Assembly: GCA_033296885.1 (NCBI GenBank)
Contig: MU863895.1
Span: 124,001 to 188,000, forward strand
Length of the DNA: 64,000 nt
From: Triangularia verruculosa
Taxonomy: Eukaryota > Ascomycota > Sordariomycetes > Sordariales > Podosporaceae
Reading direction: 5' to 3'
Shown: in pieces, positions 55,388 to 64,000 of the stretch
Layout: each line of letters starts with the position of its first letter
Numbering within the stretch: the stretch's first letter is position 1
Translations under genes and position numbers: made by a program
The notes under the pieces: model-generated
Told to the model about the DNA's origin: nothing
Seen by the model: only the letters and a program-made list of their open reading frames with translations
Database searches by the model: none

Positions 55388-56313
55388 ATGGAATCTCAGT
55401 ACACGGATTGTCAAGATGTATACCCGGTTCCACGCCCGCCGGTCTTCGGGGCATCTGACCTTGACAACATCACCAGCGTCCATGACCGACGCCGGCATGA
55501 GGCTCTCGCACAGTTGGAAGAATCGATACAAAATCTGAAAGGGGAATTGGGCAACCTGAAAGGGGAATCGGACAACCTGACAGGAGAATTGGACAACCTC
55601 GGGGCTATCGTCAGAGAGCAAGACCAGAGGCGCCTCAAAATTCTGGGCAAGTATCTGGGGAAATCCGAAGAACTGGCTAAAAGGCGGCAAAGACCTACTC
55701 AGAGCATGCGAAATCTATTGAGAGCTCGTGAGGAGATGGTGAATCAGTGGCAGCAGCCCAGTTCCGGTATAGAAAGAAGACTGGAGGCTGTTGAGAAACT
55801 GGCCGACGATAGACAGCAAACAATTCAACGCCTGGAAAGGAGTGTGAAGGACCTTGAGGAAGTGGCTAGCAAGCTGGCTGCCTCGGTCGCCACTGCTCCT
55901 GCTGTGAACACCGCCGCAACAACCACTCCGATTACCTTTTAGTCCACGACCCCCATGGCCATCGGATCTAACACCATCACTGCCATGGCTACTGCTACCT
56001 TTCCGCCTGTCAACCAAATCGTCCCTCCAACTACTTCGGCAAGTTCAACTCCATGTCTCACGCTTCTCACCACTGCAAATTCATCTTCAGAGCTCTCGCC
56101 AGGCAACTCGGATATTGCAACAGTTCCAGATCTGATGATCTCCCCGGATTTCGCCTCAGCCACCGCCCTGCCGGCACCCTAGGAAGACGTCAATCCCTGG
56201 TCAACGAACCATCATGCGGCCTCTTTCTCAAGATGAGGGCCAGCTATCTGTCTGGGACAGTACCTGGTGGACACAGACGCTGTCAAGCATCTCTGAATAG
56301 GTACCTACAGTGA
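55388..56313 (+). pseudogene. Island family member C, interrupted (probable pseudogene)
   Basis: The open part (55388-55942) encodes 184 aa starting MESQYTDCQDVYPVPRPPVF, with SDLDNI matching the DxDN[I/V] element of its neighbours. It has no W-A-x-Y-W motif, but a long coiled coil ends LERSVKDLEEVASKL, identical to member B at 10 of 15 positions. At 55940-55942 a TAG stops it just as the Thr/Pro-rich linker begins. The same frame then stays open with linker-like Ser/Thr/Pro composition to 56182. A different frame at about 56190-56313 holds SYLSGTVPGGH, which matches the finger region of B (TYPSGWPPGFH) at 6 of 11 positions. A short intron ending at the TAG (accttttag) could rescue the first break, so decay is likely but not proven. 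Confidence 0.6.
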
Positions 56314-56823
56314 GGCGTGCTCACACGGCATTTAAAGGAGATCTCATTTAAAGCTATGTTCATGGTGGTTACCGTTTGTAGCTTCTGGTATCAATGACGG
56401 AGGGTTGGGAAGCAAATTGCCATGCTATCACTTGCATTAGAAGGACGCACACTCTAGTCGGTTGTTTTCGTCCAGATAGTATCACAAGGCATCGGCACCT
56501 GCTTCGTAAAAATTACGCGGCGTTTGCTCTTTGTCAGGCAACGATATGTTTGAGCTTCCGTCTGATTGGCCTGTTATAAGCGCTTGGTGGCTGACTGGAC
56601 AGAGAAATTGAGGCCCACCGGACGTTTGATGGACAAGACGAGGGAGGCCGTTTGTCACGGATTTTGCGTCACCAGTTTCCATCAACAACATCGCTATCTC
56701 TAATTCTAGTCTCTGCAACCCTACCTCCCCTACCGGCACACAAATAACAACATCTTTCTGCGTTTCTATCAAAGCTCAGTCTCAGTCTCAGTCATAAGAC
56801 GCTGGACACATTGTTCTTCCACG
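56314..56823. other. Spacer between members C and D
   Basis: 510 bp with no gene. Contains a ttataag element at 56574-56580 and an AGTCTC-rich repeat-like leader just before the next ATG. Confidence 0.5.
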
Positions 56824-57744
56824 ATGCCACGAACCCCCTGGCACGTCCCTGACATCAAGAGCTTTGACTTTGATCAGGTCCACACCTTCTCCCTGCGGGT
56901 TCTAAGACCCCAAGTCTTTGCTGAAGACATGGTCTTTAGGAATGACGCCCAAGAAGCCAAACACTACCAGCGCTGGGCCCAGTACCTGTTTGGGTTCTCT
57001 GAAGAGCTCCTCGAGCGTCTCAAGAAGCACAAAGCTCTAGGCAATCAAGATGCTGATGCCGCGAACCCTAAGCCTACAGCGACCCAGCTAGAATCGAAGG
57101 TCAAGAGCCAGGGGGAGCGGCTTCAACATCTTGAAGGTGTGGTCAACAAACTTGTTTTGCCTCTCCTTGTTACAAAGCCACGTCCCACATCGACTCTGGC
57201 AGAGACTCCAGCCCGGACCTGCCCTAAAAGCCCGTGGAGTGCCACCGTGGATACCTCCTCAACTGTCACTCCGGACATCAATCAAGCCAATACCCCAAAT
57301 TCCACTGCGGTTTCGACTCCAATTCTGACGCCCAGCACCACAGCAGCTTCCACACCAACCCTCGGCCCAAGCGCTGTCATGGCTGCAATTCCAACTCCCG
57401 GGATCCCTCCGGTCAATCTAACCACCGACGCAACCACCGCTCCAACCGGGACAACCGCCACCCCTATCACCATCCCCATAACCACTTCGAATGCTCGCCA
57501 GCCAGCGGTCGATAACTCATCTCCTTCTTCTTCCTCAACCGGGACGGAATTTCATGTCAACATATCTCACCAGCGAGATTTCGACAAACATCCAGTTCTC
57601 CATACATGCGTTTCATCTCCTCAGATGCCCAATAAAGTATGGACATCATTCAGCTGCGGGGGTTGCTCCCTTTCCTTCCCAACTTCGAATCTCTATTGGG
57701 GACATCAATGCATTCTACCAAAGTTTCCCCCTGTCGTGAGGTAA
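56824..57744 (+). CDS. Island family member D: W-A-x-Y-L motif, coiled coil, C2HC finger
   Basis: Single-exon CDS, 306 aa. The N-terminus has SFDFDQV, followed by WAQYLFGFSEELLERLK (about residues 51-67), the shared motif with Leu in place of the second Trp. A coiled coil (QLESKVKSQGERLQHLEGVV, about 85-105) and a long Thr/Pro/Ala/Ser linker (about 120-245) come next. The C-terminus reads SF-C-GG-C-(12)-H-Q-C, the same C-x2-C-x12-H spacing as member B. There is no signal peptide or known domain. A perfect 12-bp palindrome CTAGGTACCTAG starts two bases after the stop codon. This is the longest and apparently most complete family member. Confidence 0.75.
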   Translation: MPRTPWHVPDIKSFDFDQVHTFSLRVLRPQVFAEDMVFRNDAQEAKHYQRWAQYLFGFSEELLERLKKHKALGNQDADAANPKPTATQLESKVKSQGERLQHLEGVVNKLVLPLLVTKPRPTSTLAETPARTCPKSPWSATVDTSSTVTPDINQANTPNSTAVSTPILTPSTTAASTPTLGPSAVMAAIPTPGIPPVNLTTDATTAPTGTTATPITIPITTSNARQPAVDNSSPSSSSTGTEFHVNISHQRDFDKHPVLHTCVSSPQMPNKVWTSFSCGGCSLSFPTSNLYWGHQCILPKFPPVVR

Positions 57745-58572
57745 GGCTAGGTACCTAGATGCCCGAGAGTAGCTGGATACAAAAACAAGGGATTGGGTAG
57801 GCGATTGCGTCTCTAAACCATCATTTGACAGTTTCCTTTTTTAGCTATTTTTATTTTTTCGAGGTGAAATACATCCTGAGACAAAGGTTTTTGAGAGACT
57901 GAATATACTTCCAATATCATCACATTTCGGCCTGGATCATAACGTGTCACGGTACCACAGCAAATGCCACTGGCAATTGGGAAGAGCACGCTTGTGTAAG
58001 CGGTAGATACCCTACTGAGGAATAGCAAAGTCCTTTCTCACTTGACGCGTTGGAGAAGTGGAAAACCGTAACCTCGTTCAAATACCTCATATCTTATGTA
58101 AACAATCTCTTACACCTACTAAACCTATGACTCGCCTCGAACACCGAGTCACATTTCTCTGACTCCCGAGGACCCTCAAGATACCTACCCAAGTGACCTT
58201 GTCTAATTCCCGTTTTTCCACGTTCCCTCAAGTAAACGACGGGATCTGAAACACTCGAAAGCGAGCAGTTGACTGGAAGCACCTCTGTTTACTTGACTCG
58301 TTCATTACTCATCCTCGAAGTAAGAGTAACGCATCACATGCTGGAACTGACTGGCATAGCACGATCCCGTCACTTGCCAGGGGCACTCTGAAGTCGACGA
58401 TATATTCTCCTCTCGTGAATCTTCCCCCGCCTCGAACCGTCCCCTCCCTACAACTTCCACATATCAAAAGTTCGGTCTCGGCCTCATCATCAAACCCTCA
58501 GACACCCCCAAAACGACATCACACCACCAAAAAAAAACCTATTCCCAACAAACTCCCCCCTTCACAACCGCC
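57745..58572. other. Spacer between members D and E
   Basis: 828 bp with no supported gene. Contains palindrome CTAGGTACCTAG at 57747-57758 and a TATA-like atatatt at about 58400-58406. Confidence 0.5.
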
Positions 58573-59154
58573 ATGTACACAGTAACCCAATACACCACCA
58601 TCACCCAAATCCACCCCCTCCCCCTCCCTCCCCTCCCCCCCAGATTCATAAGCCTCGACTACGACAACATTCTCCTCTACCGCCGGCGTGTCGTTTACAT
58701 CATGTGCATGTCCCAAATGAGCAGACCAGACATCAGCTGCGGGGTACGAGAATCATATTACCGCGGCTGGGCCGACTACTGGTACCACTACACAGAGGCG
58801 GCCTGCGCCCGACTGCGACAGCGCGAGCAGGAGGGGCGAAGACTGGCAGTCGGTAAACTACCCGAATCTGAAAAAGCAGAAAAGGAGGAGGAGTGGGGGG
58901 AGAACAAGGGAGAGGAAGAGAAGTGGGAGGATAAATGGGAAGACGAGGAAACAGAGGTCGAGGAGGCCGGCAAAGAAGAAACGGACGAGGAGGAGGAGGA
59001 GGAGGAGGAGGATGGCTGGGCCTCCAGTCCTCCAAAGGGAAGGGAGAGCGAAGAGAAGAATGAACCTCCTCGAGACTTGGCCAAGGTGAACGAGGACTTG
59101 ACCCGGCGGTTCAATCAACACAAGAACAAACCCAAAATGCCAGGTGGTTGGTGA
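58573..59154 (+). CDS. Island family member E: W-A-x-Y-W motif with acidic tail
   Basis: Single-exon CDS, 193 aa. A Pro/Leu-rich start is followed by SLDYDNILLYRRRVV and WADYWYHYTEAACARLR (about residues 70-86), which aligns without gaps with members A, B and D. The rest differs: a Glu/Lys-rich acidic segment including a run of eight Glu, then DLAKVNEDLTRRFNQHKNK. There is no Thr-rich linker and no C2HC finger. An internal Met (MCMSQMS) is a possible later start. There is no signal peptide. Identity is unknown; membership rests on the shared motif and position. Confidence 0.68.
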   Translation: MYTVTQYTTITQIHPLPLPPLPPRFISLDYDNILLYRRRVVYIMCMSQMSRPDISCGVRESYYRGWADYWYHYTEAACARLRQREQEGRRLAVGKLPESEKAEKEEEWGENKGEEEKWEDKWEDEETEVEEAGKEETDEEEEEEEEDGWASSPPKGRESEEKNEPPRDLAKVNEDLTRRFNQHKNKPKMPGGW

Positions 59155-59461
59155 GGTTGTTGAACGGAGGCTAGCGTGATGGTGGCGGGCCTCAAGGTTA
59201 TGTAGAGAAAACCCCCAGGACAGCTGCCTATCTACCGCAAACATAAGTATCTGAATGTATGTACCTGGGACTGAAACCAACATTCGCTTACCTCAACCGA
59301 CCTTGCCTGTTCTCAATGTCAATGCCAAACCCACAAACCCGGAGCCATGCTTCTAAGGCTATTATCTTTGTTATCGATTCCACATACAGGATATATACAA
59401 CCCACCAACACCTTTCCACACCTCGATATACAACCCTCTACCCTCAACCATCCACCCCCCC
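59155..59461. other. Convergent spacer between member E and nuc1
   Basis: 307 bp between two stop codons. No gene seen. Confidence 0.5.
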
Positions 59462-60430
59462 TTACTTCTTCTCAAAAGCCTTCTGCCTCTGCGCATACTC
59501 CTTAACCAGAATCGAGCAACTCGTCTCCTGACACAGCCTCTTCCTCCTCTGCACCGGCAACTTCTCCGCAAACTCCAACCCCGCCGCCCTCTCCACCACC
59601 TCCAACGGCACCTCAAACTCTTGCAGCGGCTTCCCATTCGGAATCACCGCATTCGGCAGCACAAACGCCCCCACCGCCACCCCCCCGGCCTTACTATCCC
59701 TCTCCTCCGCAAAAACAACCTTGTAAAAGTGCGTCGGCACCGCCACATTCGGCGCCGGACTCCCCACAACTTCATACTTGACATACCACTTCCCATCCTG
59801 CTCCTGTTTCGGTAGATACAACGGCCCAGTCACGACACGAACAGACGGGTACTTGTTCGTGAGCCTCCGGCAGAAATCCTCAAAGTGAGCCCAGTAATCC
59901 CGGTTGAACCCCTCCCCGACTTGGGGACACATGTTGCTGAGGTAAAATGTCTCGTCCATGGCGGTTTGTGACCATTTGCAGTCTGCGGCGGGGACTTGGT
60001 GGCCGCGGTCGTAGCCGGAGCGGAAGTAGTCTTTGAGTTTGGCGCGGAATTTTTCCGGGATGGAGGGGTCTTCGAGGAAGGCGGAGTTTTTCCTATCGCC
60101 GGATCGTTGGGCGAGGGATTCCGGGGTGATGTGCTCTGCTACCCAGTGAGGGTTTCTGGTGCGGCGGTCGTACGAGGAGATGAATGCGCTGCGGGCGGCA
60201 AGGTCGGCGACGGGGCCGGGGAAGCCGTAGTCGAATAGACCGGAGGGGTTTACTGGGGCGGGTGTTGGAGGGCCGGAGGGGGGTCTAGGACCGCCGGCGG
60301 GAGCGGCAGCGGGGGAGGGGACGGGGGCCTTGGGGGCGTCGGGGGAGGATTTGTTGAAGAGGGCGGCTGTGGCTGCTGCTCCGACTGCTGCGCCGGCGCC
60401 GGCGACGATGGCGAAGGTTACTTTTGACAT
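59462..60430 (-). CDS. nuc1: Mitochondrial DNA/RNA non-specific endonuclease (Nuc1/EndoG)
   Basis: Single-exon CDS, 322 aa, ATG at 60428-60430. A hydrophobic Ala/Gly-rich N-terminal segment (VTFAIVAGAGAAVGAAATAA) and a Pro/Ala-rich linker precede the nuclease domain (from about 65). The catalytic motif is DRGHQVPAAD, with His144 as general base, and the metal-binding Asn is in FYLSNMCPQ. The enzyme sits in the mitochondrial inner membrane/intermembrane space, degrades mtDNA and RNA, and in fungi takes part in cell death and recombination. The coding strand is C-rich over the first half and G-rich over the second half. Confidence 0.92.
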   Translation of the reverse strand: MSKVTFAIVAGAGAAVGAAATAALFNKSSPDAPKAPVPSPAAAPAGGPRPPSGPPTPAPVNPSGLFDYGFPGPVADLAARSAFISSYDRRTRNPHWVAEHITPESLAQRSGDRKNSAFLEDPSIPEKFRAKLKDYFRSGYDRGHQVPAADCKWSQTAMDETFYLSNMCPQVGEGFNRDYWAHFEDFCRRLTNKYPSVRVVTGPLYLPKQEQDGKWYVKYEVVGSPAPNVAVPTHFYKVVFAEERDSKAGGVAVGAFVLPNAVIPNGKPLQEFEVPLEVVERAAGLEFAEKLPVQRRKRLCQETSCSILVKEYAQRQKAFEKK

Positions 60431-61412
60431 TGTGTCACTAGGGATGAAGGAGAGGTGAGGTTGGGGGGGATCGACCACGTCGCTGAAGATTGTCTATCAA
60501 GGTGTCTCAGCCTTCGGATGGTGGTGGTGAGCGGGCACGTTGAAAAATTCCCGTGATTTGTTGCTGATCGGCAGTGTGTGGCCCCCAAAAAGACCCCTGC
60601 AAGGCACTGTGCTCCAGATCCGCGAAGTTGACCCCACCGAGCCTCATCGATTGAAAAAGTCAGGAATCATGAATTGTGGGAGGACAGACTGGCTAGATGC
60701 ATGGTTCGCATGGAGTTGATTACTGTTAGTTACACGATAGTGCCACGAGGGCGCTGTTTTCTGTGATACGGGCAGCACAATGGCCACGTCAAGGCACCCT
60801 CTTCCGCGAACCATCAAGGTTCCTGCTGGAAGTGAGGTCAGCCCTGCAGGACCGCTGACAAGTCAAACATCGGTGATTGACAATAGGGGCTGGGCGGTCA
60901 ATGGGTCAAAGAGACCCTTGTTCCACAGGCGGAGTTGATGATGGCATGAAGTGGCATCTCTACCTGTGGTGGGGGTTTTCCATGCTTATCTTCCATACAA
61001 TGTATCTCGAGTACAGCCGCTCGAGTTGGCATTTCTTCCGGGGCGAGGGATCGGAAGCTTTTTATTAGGTCGGGCTCTGACCCTCGCATTGGCGAAACGA
61101 AAAAAAGGCAAAAGGCCATCGAGGTTCTCAAGCTACCCACCTTCCCGCATGACACCTATTTAGGATTCCTCTTTTGTTCGCCTCCCACCCACTCTATCGT
61201 TCCGTTCCTTATTGCCCTTCCCGTGTCCCTTTGATCCAAACACTTGTCGAATCCCAAACCTCGACTGCGCCAAATCCGCGACCCAGACACCTGAGCTAGA
61301 CCTTACGAGCGCGGACATAAAAATAACCACCCTAAGACCTCGAGTCAGGGTTCAACTTCCCCCACAAACGCTCGCAACCTAGATATTCGAGCGAGCGAAC
61401 GATACAATCATC
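60431..61412. other. Divergent region between nuc1 and the ZIP gene
   Basis: 982 bp, presumably both promoters. No supported coding frame or repeat. Confidence 0.5.
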
Positions 61413-63091
61413 ATGGTCCAAGGCGACCTGGACAATGACACGAGGGGATGGATAATGTGTGCGGTGAGCGGCATAGGTGCGTGACGCAATCATTCCCGAG
61501 TACCAGTTTGGTGCTGTGCGATGCCATGCGACATGCGGGGCAAACACCCGTCAATTGCCAATTCCACGTTGCTGACTTTTGTTTCTACTGTCTAGCGTGC
61601 GTCGCGGGAGCCTCAATCATATGCATCGACGTATTTGTCCGCCTAATACCCGGCCAGCGTCAGTTCCGGATACAAGACAGCAATGTCTTCCTCGCATGCT
61701 CCCTCAGTTTGAGCTTCGGCGTTATGATGTTCTCGGCGTTGTACAGCATGCTTCCTTCGGCCATGCGCTACCTCGTTAAGGACGACTGGGACAGGAGAAA
61801 AGCGGGATTCCTAATGATGGGGTGCTTTCTGGGAGGTTTCTTTGGAATCCAGCTCATATCGCACGTCCTTCACCAGTATATCCCCTCGCACATCGTCGAA
61901 TGCGATCACACACACGAGGAAATCCCCGACGAAGAGTCTCTACATCACCGGCATCACCACCACTCTCGCGCGCATCTGCCTAAGCGGCAGTCGCGGCGGT
62001 TATCAGGCCCCCCAAGCATGGTAGAGGTCAACGAGGTCACCCCATTATTACCCACCGAACGAAACGCCCATATCCATACTCCTGTAGTAAATGGCAACGC
62101 CGAGCCTCGGGGCGAGGTTATCACTCACTTCCCTAGCATCGACACCCACCGTCCCTCCGAGTCTAGGAGACCCTCCTTCTTCTCTAAGCGAGTAATGTCC
62201 TTCTTCACAGACACCAAGCCCAACTGCGATCAAGACGGGCCATGCTTCGGTTACACGGATCCTTGCGGACAAGAATGTTTTAAGCACGTTAACGGCCGCA
62301 CGGCAATCTTGTCCCGGAACGCCACCACGAAATCGATCCCAGCCACCATCTGCGAAGGCCACGGAGACTCCCGACATTCGGCAACCAGCCCCCACCACCA
62401 CAGCCATAACATCAGCCGCTCCCACTCCACCACCTCCCTCCTCGATCACCACCACCCCCACCATCACCACCCCAACGGCCACATGCACGCCCACGAGGAA
62501 TCCCACCCTCACACGGCCGAGCAGACCGACGCAAGCTCCATCATCTCTTGCTGCTCCCACCCCTCGGAACCAGAAGACAACGAGCACCAACACCACCACC
62601 ACGTCCCGACCAACGCCTTCCTCGCCATCGGCCTCCAAACCGTCATCGCCATTGCCGTCCACAAGCTCCCCGAGGGTTTTATTACCTACGCAACCAACCA
62701 CGTCAACTCGTCCCTCGGCTTCAACGTGTTCATGGCGCTGTTTGTGCACAACATTGCCGAGGGCTTCGCCATGTCCCTCCCTCTGTACATGGCGCTTGGA
62801 TCTCGCTTCAAGGCCATCGCGTGGTCATCGCTGCTGGGGGGACTTTCACAACCATTGGGGGCGGGGATGGCGGCGGTTTGGTTCAAGATTGCGAATGGTC
62901 AGCAGTTGGAGATCAACGCGACGGCGTACGCGGTGATTTTTGCGGCGACGGCGGGGATCATGACGAGCGTGGCGCTGCAGCTGTTTGCGGAGAGTCTTGG
63001 GTTGGGACATGATAGGAGGTTGAGTGTGTTTTGGGGGGTGGTGGGGATGGTGATTTTGGGGGTGAGTAATAGTTTGGTGGAGGGGCATTGA
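61413..63091 (+). CDS. ZIP-family metal (zinc) transporter, Zrt3-like
   Basis: CDS is join(61413..61476, 61596..63091), 519 aa, with a 119-nt intron (gtgcgt...ctactgtctag) splitting an Ala codon. Exon 1 encodes MVQGDLDNDTRGWIMCAVSG. The first membrane segments are ACVAGASIICIDVFVRL and SLSFGVMMFSALYSML. A long cytosolic/luminal loop has many His (HHRHHHH, HHHPHHHHPNGHMHAHEESH). The conserved ZIP helices carry HKLPEGF and HNIAEGF, the metal-binding His/Glu motifs. His-rich loop size and layout resemble vacuolar Zrt3-type exporters, which release stored zinc to the cytosol. The location is inference. The last about 270 bp are G-rich on the coding strand. Confidence 0.88.
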
Positions 63092-63519
63092 TTTTTTTTC
63101 TTTTGGCTTTTGGTTGGGAAATGGGATGGGTCTTTACTAGAGCGGAATTTGCATTTTTTTTTGGGAGTGTAGGAGTTCAAGGGGGGTTATGAGTTTATTA
63201 GGTTATGGCAAGATGTATGAATTAGATGTTGCGTAAAATCAAGACGGATTGGAAGATGATGGGGTTGTATATGTTTTGATATACCCAGATGAAATAAGCT
63301 TAGGATACTTTTAGTGAGGTAGGATAAGATTTATTGCGTTATATCGGGTGCTTTTTATAATCGTTTCTTAGAAAGATGGAGGAATGGGCTGTGGGAATAG
63401 TGTCGGCGGTGCAATTATATATCTACCGAGTAATAACGGGAGGAAAAGAAACTTTTGATGTGGTGAAAGAAGAGGGTAACATGAGTGCTAAGACTAACTC
63501 ATGTAAACAACACTCAAAA
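63092..63519. other. Spacer between the ZIP gene and tRNA-Thr
   Basis: 428 bp of AT-rich 3' flank. No gene seen. Confidence 0.5.
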
Positions 63520-63591
63520 GCCTGCTTGGCCAAGTGGTAAGGCGTCGCACTTGTAATGCGAAGAGCACAGGTTCGATTCCTGTAGTAGGCA
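63520..63591 (+). tRNA. tRNA-Thr (TGT), no intron
   Basis: 72 nt fold as a tRNA. Acceptor GCCTGCT pairs with AGTAGGC, the D arm is GGCCAAGTGGTAAGGC, and the anticodon stem/loop TCGCA-CTTGTAA-TGCGA has anticodon TGT. The T arm is CACAG-GTTCGATT-CCTGT-like, and the discriminator is A. T-runs follow within 35 nt. Confidence 0.95.
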
Positions 63592-64000
63592 TACATACAA
63601 CACAATATTTCCTTTTGCTATTTTTGCCCTTCACCTCCCATCCCTATTTTAAGTCTTCTTTTTATTACAATCTCTCGTATCTGTGTTTCTTTTGCTTTTG
63701 GCTTCGGAAGCAGATGCTGCCGGTATAGTGCGGATTGCAGTTGGAAATAGTAAGTGAAGTGGAGCTGACTCGAGGCTCTCCCAAACTACTGATTTGCATA
63801 AAACTCATCACTCACAAACTCAATGTGTGACTAGAAATCATGTAAGAGAGATTCGCTCTATTGATAACAGCAAAGCAGCTAAAACAGAATTACACACAGT
63901 GTACGATAGATGACTCCCCGATCTTTAGACAAAACCTCCCATCCTCTCTCATCCCATCTTTTCACAGCATCATACAAAACCTCCCAACCATCATCCCCCA
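63592..64000. other. Right-end flank
   Basis: About 410 bp with no supported gene. Confidence 0.5.

Noticed and set aside
62440..62520. His-codon CACCAC runs as a microsatellite expansion
   Set aside because: They encode the His-rich loop typical of ZIP transporters, so domain function explains them.
1..64000. CRISPR arrays, rRNA genes, dispersed 5S genes, intact transposons, HET-domain or biosynthetic core genes
   Set aside because: None seen on reading both strands; regular repeat-spacer patterns and the expected motifs are absent.

Overview
This 64 kb window looks like a chromosomal piece of a filamentous ascomycete, most likely a member of the Sordariales. The support is eukaryotic gene structure with short GT-AG introns (about 55-260 nt, CTAAC/CTGAC-like branch sites), an intron-containing tRNA-His, and proteins that match Neurospora/Podospora-type families closely (G-gamma, eIF3a, CDC42, Mis12, TRK, Pex8). 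The species assignment is inference. I see no operons, CRISPR, rRNA genes, intact transposons or secondary-metabolite core enzymes.

Layout. 0-5.3 kb: the 5' part of a G-protein gamma gene (minus) and eIF3a (plus). 5.3-8.8 kb: gene-poor. 8.8-12.4 kb: a secreted WSC-domain protein, tRNA-His with an intron, an AT-rich degenerate patch, and tRNA-Gly. 12.9-24.7 kb: a dense housekeeping block with mitoribosomal bL19m, a probable mitochondrial protein, mitochondrial-type cysteine synthase, Swc2 (SWR1 complex), Mis12 (kinetochore) and an Mrn1/Nrd1-type four-RRM protein. 24.7-28.1 kb: gene-poor. 28.1-50.6 kb: AsnRS, CDC42, Vma22, a histidine acid phosphatase, a PPR protein, a TRK potassium transporter, isoprenylcysteine methyltransferase, a TMEM170-like membrane protein and Pex8. 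51.3-59.2 kb: an accessory island of small unrecognised genes. 59.5-63.6 kb: Nuc1/EndoG nuclease, a ZIP metal transporter and tRNA-Thr.

The accessory island is the most interesting part. Four genes (52118 +, 54506 -, 56824 +, 58573 +) share an N-terminal motif that aligns without gaps over 17 residues: W-A-x-Y-[W/L]-x(9)-R-L-[K/R]. In three of them a coiled-coil segment and a Thr/Ser/Pro-rich linker follow. Two end in a matching C2HC finger (C-x2-C-x12-H-x1/4-C). A fifth member (55388 +) keeps the coiled coil but is interrupted by a TAG and a frame change, so it looks like a decaying copy. One member carries a 51-bp tandem duplication that is identical except for one base. I do not recognise this family.

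A second window-wide signal is compositional. At least nine genes on both strands switch from C-rich to G-rich on the coding strand part-way through the CDS. Functionally the window is otherwise ordinary, although three players of the prenylation/CAAX route (G-gamma, CDC42, isoprenylcysteine methyltransferase) lie within 47 kb.
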